A DNA stretch of 64,000 bases from DAOUCV01 sp034432095 (GTDB lineage Bacteria; Chloroflexota; Dehalococcoidia; Dehalococcoidales; UBA2162): NCBI GenBank assembly GCA_034432095.1, contig DAOUCV010000026.1, positions 1-64,000 of the forward strand. Direction: 5' to 3'. Made by a program: the position numbers and the translations under genes. The first letter of the stretch is position 1. Every line of letters begins with the position of its first letter. The notes beneath the pieces were generated by a model. The model was not told where the DNA came from, did no database searches, and worked only from the letters and a program-made list of their open reading frames with translations. Below are positions 34,820-43,602 of this stretch, in pieces.

Positions 34820-36742
34820 GTGTCATTTGATGAAATCCGTGGGCAAGCGGTGGCGGAATGGGAGGCTTTACAGCACAGCGATAAACCTCGTATTCTGGTG
34901 GGCACCGCCACCTGTGGTCGAGCCGCCGGGGCGCTAACTGTTTTGGAGACCATTGAGAAAGAATTATCCAGATTAGACATTGAGGCAATAGTAACGCAGG
35001 TCGGCTGTATCGGGCTCTGTTATGCTGAACCTATTGTCGACATCATTAAGCCAAACCGCCCTCGTATCTCTTACGGCAGGGTCACCCCGGAAGTTGTTTC
35101 CCGTCTAATTGAAGACTATATTGTCAATGACAACCCTCGTCCCGACCTGGCTATGGGTTATATCGGTGAAGGTAGTGTTGATGGCATTCCCAGGCTTTTT
35201 GATTTACCGGTGTTCAAGCCCCAGTTGCGTATCTCACTGCGTAATTGTGGGCACATAGACCCTACCGATATAAAGCAATACATTGCCAATGATGGTTATA
35301 GCGGTTTTATTAAGGCACTAAAGATGACTCCTGAAGAGGTTATTGATGAGGTAAAGAAGTCTGGATTGAGGGGGAGGGGGGGGGCTGGTTTTCCTACCGG
35401 TCAGAAGTGGGAATTCTGCCGACGCTCACCGGGTAAAGAGAAGTATCTGATCTGCAATGCTGACGAAGGTGACCCTGGTGCTTTTATGAATCGGTCGCAG
35501 TTGGAAAGTGACCCCCACGCTGTATTAGAAGGGATGCTTATTGGTGCCTATGCCATCGGAGCAGCCAAGGGCTATATTTATTGTCGTGCCGAATACCCAC
35601 TGGCTATAGAGCGGTTAAAGATTGCTCTGGAGCAGATGCGAGGGTGTGGCTTGCTAGGGGAAAATATACTTGGTTCTGGCTTCAGTTTTGATATTGAGAT
35701 AAAGGAAGGCGCTGGTGCTTTTGTCTGTGGCGAGGAAACCGCCTTGATGGCTTCTATTGAGGGTAAGAGAGGGATGCCCCGGTCCCGTCCTCCGTTTCCG
35801 GCAGTATCTGGTTTATGGGGGAAGCCGACCAATATTAATAATGTCGGGACCTGGGCTGATGTCGCCGCCATATTGCAAAAGGGAGGTGAATGGTATTCCC
35901 GTTTCGGTTCGGAGACAAGCAAAGGCACTAAAACCTTTTCTCTAGCCGGCAAAATAGCGCGTACCGGGTTAATCGAAGTACCGATGGGTATCAAGCTGGG
36001 TGAAATTATCTATGAGATTGGCGGGGGAATTGTTGGGGGCAGGCAATTTAAGGCGGTACTGACGGGAGGGCCATCGGGTGGTTGCCTGCCAGCCAGTATG
36101 CTGAATCTCCCCGTAGACTATGAGAACTTAGCCGAGGCCGGTTCCATAATGGGTTCCGGAGGTATGCTCGTTGCTGATGAAGATACCTGTATGGTTGATA
36201 TGGCAAGGTTCTTTTTGTCCTTTACTCAGGCCGAATCTTGCGGTAAGTGTGTTCCCTGCCGTGTCGGCACCAGGCAGATGCTGGGTATCCTGGAGCGTAT
36301 TATCCGGGGTGAAGGGCAGCCGGACGACATTGAGCGCCTTGAACAATTAGCCCGGTTGGTTAAATCTACCTCTCTGTGCGGCTTGGGGCAGACTGCTCCC
36401 AATCCGGTGCTAACCACGATTCGTTACTTTCGTGACGAATATGAAGCTCATATTCACCAGAAAAGATGCCCAGCATTAGTCTGTAGCAGGTTGGTTTCTT
36501 ATTATATCCTCCCTGATAGATGTGAAGGTTGTGGCATATGTCTCAGAAATTGCCCGGTTAGAGCTATATCCGGTGGCAAGCGGATGGTGCATGTTATTGA
36601 CCAAGATAGGTGTACCAAATGCGGCACTTGTCTCAGTGTCTGTCCTGAGCGATTCAGTGCGGTGGTGAAAGTTTCCGGAGAGAGATTAGATGTTCCCAGC
36701 GAACCAGTCCCGGTAGCTTCATCAAAGGTAAAGGGAGATTGA
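34820..36742 (+). CDS. nuoF: NuoF/HndC-like NAD(P)H-binding flavoprotein subunit
   Basis: 640 residues in three parts. The N-terminal 100 is a thioredoxin-like [2Fe-2S] domain (GTATCGRAAGA, VGCIGLCYAEP). The NuoF core has the NAD/FMN loop LRGRGGAGFPTGQKWEF, NADEGDPGAFMNR, KEGAGAFVCGEETALMASIEG, and the N3-type cluster ESCGKCVPCRVGTRQM with SLCGLGQTAPNPV. The C-terminus adds two 4Fe-4S motifs, CEGCGICLRNCP and CTKCGTCLSVCP. This is the HndC/HydB type, longer than plain NuoF, and can support flavin-based bifurcation between NAD(P) and ferredoxin. GTG start just after the nuoE stop. Confidence 0.95.
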   Translation: MSFDEIRGQAVAEWEALQHSDKPRILVGTATCGRAAGALTVLETIEKELSRLDIEAIVTQVGCIGLCYAEPIVDIIKPNRPRISYGRVTPEVVSRLIEDYIVNDNPRPDLAMGYIGEGSVDGIPRLFDLPVFKPQLRISLRNCGHIDPTDIKQYIANDGYSGFIKALKMTPEEVIDEVKKSGLRGRGGAGFPTGQKWEFCRRSPGKEKYLICNADEGDPGAFMNRSQLESDPHAVLEGMLIGAYAIGAAKGYIYCRAEYPLAIERLKIALEQMRGCGLLGENILGSGFSFDIEIKEGAGAFVCGEETALMASIEGKRGMPRSRPPFPAVSGLWGKPTNINNVGTWADVAAILQKGGEWYSRFGSETSKGTKTFSLAGKIARTGLIEVPMGIKLGEIIYEIGGGIVGGRQFKAVLTGGPSGGCLPASMLNLPVDYENLAEAGSIMGSGGMLVADEDTCMVDMARFFLSFTQAESCGKCVPCRVGTRQMLGILERIIRGEGQPDDIERLEQLARLVKSTSLCGLGQTAPNPVLTTIRYFRDEYEAHIHQKRCPALVCSRLVSYYILPDRCEGCGICLRNCPVRAISGGKRMVHVIDQDRCTKCGTCLSVCPERFSAVVKVSGERLDVPSEPVPVASSKVKGD

Positions 36743-36791
36743 GAAAGTTCAGATAGCTCCTAAAGATTATTTTAGCGAGGTTAGATGCAGA

Positions 36792-39545
36792 ATGATTACT
36801 TTAACTATTAATGACCAGAAAGTTGAAGCCAGTGAAGGGATGACGGTGCTGGAAGCAGCGAAGAAGGCTGGCATATATATCCCGACATTATGTTATCATG
36901 AATCCTTATCCCCCTACGGAGGCTGTCGTCTATGTGTTGTGGAGATTGAGAAGATGCGGGGCTTCCCCACGGCGTGCACGACACCGGCTGATAACGGCAT
37001 GGTGGTAAAGACAAACACGCCACAGCTTCAGGAGTTCCGGCGGGGTATTTTAGAACTGATGCTGACCGAGCATCCCCATACCTGCCTCATCTGTGACCGG
37101 AAGGAGCGATGTGAACCTTTTGATATATGTTTGCGCAGTGTGGCTGTGACCGAGCGCTGTGTGCTTTGTCCCAAGAATGGACGCTGTGAGCTGCAGGGGG
37201 TATTCGATTATGTAGGTCTTAAAGAAATCACGTTGCCGTATGCCTACAAGGATTTACCGGTACACCGGGAAGACCCCTTCTTTGACCGGGATTACAACCT
37301 GTGCATCCTGTGCGGGCGGTGTGTCAGAGTCTGCCAGGAGGTAAGAGGTGCGGGGGCAATAGCCTTTACTTACCGCGGCAGCCGGACACTGGTTGGGACT
37401 GCCTTCGACCGACCGCTACAGGAATCGGGGTGTCAATTCTGTGGGGCGTGTGTTGATATCTGCCCTACTGGGGCACTAATGGAACGGAGCCGAAAATGGG
37501 AGGGAGCCCGGGCTGAGCGTGAGGTGATTACCACCTGTCCTTACTGTGGGGTTGGCTGCCAGTTGAAGCTACAGCTTAAAGGGGACAGGATAATTGAAGT
37601 TCTCCCCAAGCGAGAAAATGCCGTAAATCGCGGGCAAGCCTGTGTCAAAGGCCGCTTTGGCATTCAAGAATTTGTTCATCACCCGGAGCGTCTACGCACC
37701 CCCCTAGTGAAGCGGAACGGGAAGTTTGAAGAGGCTACCTGGGATGAGGCACTGGACATCGTCGCCCATAAGCTAGCCGGTTACAAACCAGATGAACTGG
37801 CTGTAATCCTCTCAGCCAAGGGTACTAATGAAGATAATTATGTTGCCCAGAAATTTGCCCGGGTGGTGCTGGGCACCAACAACATTGACCACTGTGCCCG
37901 TCTCTGACATGCCCCCACCGTAGCCGGTCTGGCTACAGCCTTTGGTAGCGGAGCAATGACCAACTCTATCAACGAGATTGGTGATGCTGCCTGCATTCTG
38001 GCTATCGGCACCAACACCACGGCGGCTCACCCGGTAATCGGGCTGGAGGTGAAGAGGGCGGTGTTCAACGGGGGCAAGCTCATTGTTGCCAACCCCCGGG
38101 AAATTGAGCTGGTGCGTTTTGCTGACCTGTGGCTGAGGCATCAGCCGGGTAGTGATGTCGCCCTGCTGATGGGGATGATGCGGGTGATAGTAGATGAGGG
38201 ACTGCTTGACTCAACCTTTATACAGGAGCGGTGCGAGAACTTTGATGCCTTTAAGGCATCGCTAAAAAACTTTGACCTTGATTTTGTGGAGCAGGTTACC
38301 GGGGTGCCTAAGGAAAAGGTAGTTGAGGCTGCCCGGATGTATGCCACTAGTAAACCAGCAACTATTCTCTATTGTATGGGACTTACTCAACACTCGCATG
38401 GCACCGATAATGTTCTGGCTACGGCTAACCTAGCGATGCTCACCGGCAACATCGGTAAGCGGTCAACCGGGGTTAATCCGTTGCGTGGTCAGAACAATGT
38501 GCAGGGTGCCTGCGATGTTGGTGCTCTGCCCAATGTGTATACTGGCTACCAATCAGTAGCCGATGCGGCTGTTAGAGAGAAATTTGAAAAAGCCTGGGGA
38601 GTTAGCCTGAACCCCTCTCCAGGGCTGACCCTCACTGAGATATTTGATGCTGCCCACAAAGGACAGATAAAAGCGGTCTATCTTATCGGGGAGAACCCGG
38701 TGCTCAGTGACCCCGACGCTAACCACGTCAGGGAATCTATAGAAGCACTGGAATTCTTTGTCGTTCAGGATATATTCCTCACCGAGACAGCCCAGCTGGC
38801 TGATGTCGTCCTGCCCTCAGTTAGCTTCGCTGAGAAGGACGGCACCTTTACCAATACTGAACGCCGGGTACAACGGGTAAGGAAAGCGATTGAGCCGCTA
38901 GGCGATGCCAAGCCTGACTGGGAGATTACCTGCCAGATTGCCCGGAGAATGGGGGCTAAGGGCTTTGATTTTGAGAGTCCAGCTCAGATTATGGACGAGA
39001 TTGCCAGTCTCACTCCCAGCTACGGGGGCATTTCCTACAGTCGTTTAGAGGGTGGAGGCTTGCAGTGGCCCTGCCCGAATAAGGAGCATCCGGGCACTCC
39101 AGTTCTGCATACTCAGCAGTTCAGTCGGGGGAAGGGTAGGTTTACACCTCTGGAGTACAAGCCACCTAAGGAATTGCCCGATAGTGAGTATCCCTTAATC
39201 CTGACCACCGAACGAAGCCTGTATCAGTACCACACTGGCACCATGACCCGGAAGGTGAAGGGACTGAATACCATCCGTGGGGAGGAAATGGTTGAGATAA
39301 ACCCGAGCGATGCCTCAGCCTTGGGTATTGCTGATGGCGAGATGGTCAAGGTCATCTCCCGGCGGGGAGAGGTGGTGGCTAGGGCTAAAGTGACTGAGAC
39401 TTCGCCGGTAGGGGTGGTCACGATGGACTTTCACTTTGCCGAAAGCCCGGCGAATGTGCTGACCAATCCCGCGCTTGACCCGGTGGCTAAAATCCCTGAA
39501 CTCAAGGTCTGCGCTGTCAGAATAGAGAAGAACGGGCGTAAGTGA
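36792..39545 (+). CDS. fdhA: Selenocysteine-containing formate dehydrogenase catalytic subunit
   Basis: Read through one in-frame TGA (37905-37907) the gene encodes 917 residues. The N-terminus is NuoG-like: [2Fe-2S] ligands in CYHESLSPYGGCRLC, HPHTCLICDRKERC, and 4Fe-4S motifs CILCGRCVRVC and CQFCGACVDICP. The molybdopterin part starts at TCPYCGVGCQLKLQ. The TGA is at residue 372 in CARL-U-HAPTVAGL, exactly the catalytic selenocysteine position of FdhF, and a SECIS hairpin follows. VPTG-free MoCo regions NPLRGQNNVQGACDVG and TNTERRVQRVRKA are standard. It oxidises formate or reduces CO2 with Mo or W. With NuoE/NuoF partners it is a cytoplasmic NAD(P)-linked, possibly bifurcating, enzyme. It is followed by a strong terminator. 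Confidence 0.96.
37905..37936 (+). promoter_or_regulatory. UGA selenocysteine codon and bacterial SECIS element in fdhA
   Basis: TGA at 37905-37907, then 18 bases to a GGTCT loop (37926-37930) closed by a perfect 6-bp stem GTAGCC (37920-37925) and GGCTAC (37931-37936). A GGUCU apical loop with this spacing is what SelB recognises in E. coli fdhF mRNA. The reading frame on both sides is conserved formate dehydrogenase. Confidence 0.93.
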
Positions 39546-39569
39546 CTGAAAACGGAATGTTTGATAAGG

Positions 39570-39605
39570 AACGGAAAAGAGGGGCTTTAGCCCCTCTTTT
39601 CCGTT
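39570..39605. terminator. Bidirectional terminator between fdhA and the DUF6504 gene
   Basis: Perfect 16-bp stem (39570-39585 with 39590-39605) and a TTTA loop; the core AGAGGGGC-TTTA-GCCCCTCT is flanked by A and T runs. It lies between convergent stops at 39545 and 39614 and can serve both strands. The same core with a GTAA loop sits in the repeat at 43369-43388. Confidence 0.85.
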
Positions 39606-39613
39606 GCCGGTAG

Positions 39614-39910
39614 CTAGAGCTGACGGTAGAGGAACCACTTCTGGCGTTGGGCTTGCTTGAGGCTGGTACCCCGGTCGTGATAGATTTCAAAAACCTCACC
39701 CTGAGTGGTCTTGACCCGGTAGTAGTTGCGGTGGCGGCGTTGCCACCATCTTCGGCGACGCAACGGGCTTGAGCCAAAGCCGTAATCGTGCCAGGCTTGG
39801 AGTATGTCCGAGATAGCATATTCCTGCTCACCAAGACGGAAAGAGACCGGTGCTCTTAGCTCGCCACTTACGGTTACCTCAATCTCCCGACTGAAAAATC
39901 TTGGCGCCAT
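39614..39910 (-). CDS. DUF6504-type small basic protein
   Basis: 98 residues. Pattern FRLGEQEYAISDILQAWHDY then GFG, an Arg/Trp-rich stretch RRRRWWQRRHRNYYRVKT, and GEVFEIYHD with a C-terminal KWFLYRQL. This resembles DUF6504, whose members are sometimes linked to DNA-repair polymerases; function unknown. High arginine content suggests nucleic acid binding. TATAAT (39922-39917) lies six bases before the ATG with no SD, so the transcript is probably leaderless. Confidence 0.75.
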   Translation of the reverse strand: MAPRFFSREIEVTVSGELRAPVSFRLGEQEYAISDILQAWHDYGFGSSPLRRRRWWQRRHRNYYRVKTTQGEVFEIYHDRGTSLKQAQRQKWFLYRQL

Positions 39911-39916
39911 AGTCTA

Positions 39917-39922
39917 ATTATA
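39917..39922 (-). promoter_or_regulatory. -10 element directly upstream of DUF6504 gene
   Basis: TATAAT on the minus strand, six bases before ATG 39910, predicting transcription from the start codon itself. No convincing -35. Confidence 0.4.
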
Positions 39923-39982
39923 TACCTAAAAGGGAAGGTGAGGTTGGATAAAAATCCCTTTTCTTTTAGCTAAAAACTCTAG

Positions 39983-39988
39983 TAGAAT
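39983..39988 (+). promoter_or_regulatory. -10 element directly upstream of mutS
   Basis: TAGAAT ends eight bases before ATG 39997. No SD lies between, so mutS may be translated from a leaderless or near-leaderless mRNA. Confidence 0.4.
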
Positions 39989-39996
39989 AGACAGTG

Positions 39997-42591
39997 ATGC
40001 GAGAAGGTTCAACCCCTATCCGAGAGCAGTACCTCCGCATTAAGCGAAGGTACCCTGAAGCCATTGTCCTGTTTCGTCTGGGGGACTTCTATGAGACCTT
40101 TGACAATGATGCCAAGATTGTCTCCAAGGAACTCGATATTGTTCTGACCTCCAGAGAGATGGGTAAGAACTACCGGGTGCCTCTAGCTGGTATCCCCTAT
40201 CATGCCCTCGGTAACTATCTTGCCAGACTGGTCAATCGCGGCTATAAAGTAGCTATCTGTGAGCAGCTCACTCAGCCCGGCGAGACCAGAGGTCTGGTGG
40301 AGCGAGAGGTTGTCCGTGTGGTAACCCCGGGCACGGTAGTTGAGCCAAGCCTTCTTGATAGCAAGTCAAATAACTACTTGACCAGCCTGGTCCTGGGTGA
40401 TAACGAGGTAGGCATCGCCTATGTTGACATAACGACCAGCGAATTTGCCACTACCCAGCTACCTCTCTCCCGGGCGCAGCCGGAGCTGGAGCGCCTCAAG
40501 CCCTCGGAGATTATTGCCGCCAACGGTGCCGAACTGTCTGGCTGGGGACTAAGCGCTCCAGTGACCCGCCTTGAGGACTACTGGTTTGAGCTGGAGATTG
40601 CCCGTCAAACACTGCTTGAGCATTTCAGGGTGGCTACCCTTGACGGCTATGGCTGCGCCAATCTGCCGCTGGCAATAAGAGCCGCCGGCGCTATTATCCG
40701 CTACATTCAGGAGACGCAGAAAGGAGCGCTGGGACAACTGACCAGACTTTCTACTTACTCTACCAGTTCATTTATGGCGCTGGATATAGAGACCCAGAAC
40801 AACCTGGAGCTTTTTCGTAGCAGTCGGACCGGGACAACTGGCGGCTCACTGCTGGGGGTTATTGACCTGACCAAGACGGCTATGGGGAGCCGACTATTAA
40901 AGAAGTGGCTGAGCCAGCCTCTGCTTGACATAACAGAACTGGTCAAGAGACAGGACGCCATTGAATGGTTCTACAATAACACCCTGCCCCGTAATCAGAC
41001 CATCTCTTTGCTGAGTAAGACGGCTGACCTTGAACGGCTGATTAACCGGGTAAGGAGCGGGATTGTTACCCCCCGCGAGCTGGTCGCCTTGAAGCGCGGG
41101 CTGGAGGTGATACCTAAGCTGGTAGAAGTATTTGAGGGTGGTAGCAGTAATAGCCCGATAAACTGGTTAAAGGAGGAGCTTAAACCACGCCAGGATGTTG
41201 TTGAGTTGATTGGCGAGGCGCTCGCTGACGAACCGTCTTCGAGCCTGAGTGAGGGCAATGTCATCAGGAAGGGTTTCGATGAGGAGCTGGACAAGCTCAG
41301 GTTAGTATCTCAGAACGCCAAGCAATACCTGGCTAATCTGGAACGGCAGGAGCAGGAAAAGACCGGGATTAAATCCTTAAAGGTCGGCTATAATAGGGTC
41401 TTTGGCTACTATATTGAGGTATCTAAACCCAATCTGCCGCAGGTGCCTGAGCACTATATCAGGAAGCAGACACTGGTGGGTGGTGAACGCTTCTTCACCC
41501 CCGAGTTAAAAGAGTATGAGTCTCTGATTCTAAACGCCCGGGACAGGATTAGCGAGCTTGAGACCAGCCTCTTTCATCGGGTATGCCGTCAGGTAGCCAC
41601 CGCCAGCGAGCGCATTCTAGCCGTCGCCAACGCTTTAGCGAATGTAGACGTCTGCTCAAGCCTGGCGGAAGTGGCGGTGCGCAATAGCTATGTTCGTCCC
41701 AAGCTGACTACGGGTAAGGAGATAGTTATCAGTCAGGGGCGTCACCCGGTAGTCGAGCAGAGTCTAGCTGATGGCGGCTTTGTGCCCAATGATACCTATT
41801 TGTCCAATGATGATGCCCAGCTTGTTATCCTTACCGGTCCCAATATGGCCGGGAAGTCAACCTACTTGAAGCAGGTAGCCCTGATTGTGCTCTTAGCCCA
41901 GATTGGCAGTTTTGTGCCGGCGGCTTCAGCCACCATCGGTCTGGTTGACCGTATCTTTACCAGAATTGGTGCCAGGGAAGACCTGGCGGCAGGCCAGTCC
42001 ACCTTTATGATGGAGATGGTGGAGACCGCCAATATCCTGAATAATGCTACCCCGAAATCGTTAATCATCCTTGATGAGATTGGTCGGGGCACCAGCACCT
42101 ACGACGGGCTCTCCATCGCCCGGGCGGTCGCTGAATATATTCATAATAACCCGAGGCTTGGGGCTAAGACCCTCTTTGCCACCCATTATCACGAGCTGGT
42201 GGAGCTGGCTAATTTCCTGCCAAGGGTGAAGAATTTCAATGTGGCAGTAACTGAGGAGGGAGGGGAGGTTATCTTTCTGCGCAAGATTGTGCCCGGCGGT
42301 GTTGATAAGAGCTACGGCATTCATGTGGCTCAACTTGCGGGGCTGCCCAGGTCGGTTGTGCACCGGGCTAATGAGGTACTGGAAGAGCTTGAAGAGGGTA
42401 GCCGTAGAGACTTAGCCAGACCATCGGTCAAGGGTCGCCGCCGTAAGCCCGAGCCAGCCCAGCAACTGACCTTCTTCGGTCAAAAACCACCGGTCTTGGA
42501 GGAACTGGAAGAGCTGGATATAGACTCCCTCACCCCCCTCCAAGCCCTCACTAAACTATATGAATTACAGAAGAAGGCGAGGGGAACATAA
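39997..42591 (+). CDS. mutS: DNA mismatch repair protein MutS
   Basis: 864 residues, full MutS1 length. The N-terminal mismatch-binding motif is FRLGDFYETFDNDA (the Phe-x-Glu pair is FYE, about 28-30). Then the connector and lever domains, Walker A GPNMAGKSTYLKQ (about 608-620), Walker B LIILDEIGRGTSTYDGLS and FATHYHEL. The C-terminal region ends in a short helix PLQALTKLYELQKK for dimer contact. Recognises mismatches with MutL (not in the window). Either GTG 39994 or ATG 39997 may be used; there is no SD, and TAGAAT lies just upstream. Confidence 0.97.
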   Translation: MREGSTPIREQYLRIKRRYPEAIVLFRLGDFYETFDNDAKIVSKELDIVLTSREMGKNYRVPLAGIPYHALGNYLARLVNRGYKVAICEQLTQPGETRGLVEREVVRVVTPGTVVEPSLLDSKSNNYLTSLVLGDNEVGIAYVDITTSEFATTQLPLSRAQPELERLKPSEIIAANGAELSGWGLSAPVTRLEDYWFELEIARQTLLEHFRVATLDGYGCANLPLAIRAAGAIIRYIQETQKGALGQLTRLSTYSTSSFMALDIETQNNLELFRSSRTGTTGGSLLGVIDLTKTAMGSRLLKKWLSQPLLDITELVKRQDAIEWFYNNTLPRNQTISLLSKTADLERLINRVRSGIVTPRELVALKRGLEVIPKLVEVFEGGSSNSPINWLKEELKPRQDVVELIGEALADEPSSSLSEGNVIRKGFDEELDKLRLVSQNAKQYLANLERQEQEKTGIKSLKVGYNRVFGYYIEVSKPNLPQVPEHYIRKQTLVGGERFFTPELKEYESLILNARDRISELETSLFHRVCRQVATASERILAVANALANVDVCSSLAEVAVRNSYVRPKLTTGKEIVISQGRHPVVEQSLADGGFVPNDTYLSNDDAQLVILTGPNMAGKSTYLKQVALIVLLAQIGSFVPAASATIGLVDRIFTRIGAREDLAAGQSTFMMEMVETANILNNATPKSLIILDEIGRGTSTYDGLSIARAVAEYIHNNPRLGAKTLFATHYHELVELANFLPRVKNFNVAVTEEGGEVIFLRKIVPGGVDKSYGIHVAQLAGLPRSVVHRANEVLEELEEGSRRDLARPSVKGRRRKPEPAQQLTFFGQKPPVLEELEELDIDSLTPLQALTKLYELQKKARGT

Positions 42592-42621
42592 AGTAAACTT
42601 TTTAGAGAAAGGAGAACGGAA

Positions 42622-43227
42622 ATGAAGATTTTGGCTGTTTCGTGCAGTCCAAGAAGACAGGGGAATACTGAGATATTGTTAGGCGAGGCACTCAAGGGAG
42701 CGCAATATGAGGGGGCTGAGACAGAGCTTTTTAGTGTTGCCGGCAAGACCATAGCGCCCTGTGACGCCTGCAATAGCTGTATGAAGAAAGGCGTATGTCA
42801 CATCAAGGACGACATGCAGGGACTATACGATAAGCTATTAGAAGCCAATGGTATTATCTTCGGTACCCCGATTTACTTCTACAACATGGCAGCCCAGTGC
42901 AAGGTGATAATGGACCGGACGATTGCGCTGAACCATCCGGAGAGGAACTTGGCCAACAAGGTTGGGGGCATCGTCGTGGTCGCTGCCAGTCTGGGCAACA
43001 TAGACGCCGTAAAGGACCTCTATTTCTACTTCGTCTCACGGCGGATGCTTGCCGCCAGTTATGTCGCCGCTTACGCCATGGCTCCGGGTGAGGTAAAAAA
43101 CCTCGAAAAATGTATGAAGGCAGCCTATGACCTTGGTCGGCAGGTGGCGCGTCTGGCAGCGATGAATTTCAAATATCCCAGCGATTTGATATTACCCGCT
43201 ATCGCCTACGGCACCCACACCCGCTAG
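42622..43227 (+). CDS. Iron-sulfur flavoprotein (Isf-like NADPH-dependent FMN reductase family)
   Basis: 201 residues, flavodoxin-like. FMN phosphate loop CSPRRQGNTEILL at 9-21 and the compact cluster motif CDACNSCMKKGVC (CX2CX2CX5C), which is the 4Fe-4S ligand set of Isf proteins; GTPIYFYNMAAQCKVIMDR is the usual FMN segment. Isf proteins move electrons from ferredoxin to small acceptors and help in oxygen or peroxide stress in anaerobes. Strong SD AAAGGAG. Single gene with a terminator downstream. Confidence 0.9.
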   Translation: MKILAVSCSPRRQGNTEILLGEALKGAQYEGAETELFSVAGKTIAPCDACNSCMKKGVCHIKDDMQGLYDKLLEANGIIFGTPIYFYNMAAQCKVIMDRTIALNHPERNLANKVGGIVVVAASLGNIDAVKDLYFYFVSRRMLAASYVAAYAMAPGEVKNLEKCMKAAYDLGRQVARLAAMNFKYPSDLILPAIAYGTHTR

Positions 43228-43252
43228 CCGAATACCTACTATCAACATTCCT

Positions 43253-43522
43253 AACCCTATCCCCTTAATCCCCTTCCCCTTGCCAAGGGGAAGGGGAATT
43301 TTTATATTTTAATTTTATATAAGGGAGGCTTCGTCTCTCTTTAACTCTCTTTATTTATGGGGTCTCTGAGAGGGGCGTAAGCCCCTCTTTAAAAATAACT
43401 TCCCCTCTCTTTTTAAGGAGAGGAGATAGGGGGTGAGGGAAGATTTAAAAGAGGCGGCTTTCGTCCCCTCTCTTACTATTCTCCCCCTTCCCTTAGTAAG
43501 GGAAGGGGGCAGGGGATAGGTT
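43253..43522. repeat. Composite palindromic intergenic repeat, copy C
   Basis: Fills the 375-base gap between the Isf-like and MFS genes. It starts AACCCTATCCCCTTAATC and ends GGGGATAGGTT, roughly inverted ends. Internal hairpins: 43270-43296 (13-bp stems, one-base loop), AGGCTTCGTCTCTCTTT at 43326-43342 (identical to 9000-9016), 43369-43388 (AGAGGGGC-GTAA-GCCCCTCT) and 43483-43509 (13-bp stems of CCCCCTTCCCTTA and its complement). No reading frame of note. Same family as 8903-9149 and 10721-10810. Confidence 0.78.
43270..43312 (+). terminator. Terminator of the Isf-like gene, formed by the left arm of the repeat
   Basis: The 27-base near-perfect palindrome 43270-43296 is followed by AATTTTTATATTTT, a T-rich tract on the plus strand 40-odd bases after the stop codon. 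A rho-independent terminator supplied by repeat sequence. Confidence 0.65.
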
Positions 43523-43602
43523 GCTATACTTAAAAAACCACTTAAAAGACCTGTCTTGGTTTGTTGTTGAGTGTGGGCCTAGTGTAATATTTAGCGGAGA
43601 GA

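Noticed and set aside
37905..37907. In-frame TGA taken as a stop that would split fdhA into two genes
   Set aside because: Conserved formate dehydrogenase sequence continues in the same frame, the position is the known selenocysteine, and a SECIS hairpin follows.
43253..43522. Regular repeats as a possible CRISPR array
   Set aside because: Units vary in length, are palindromic and lack uniform spacers; no cas genes are near.
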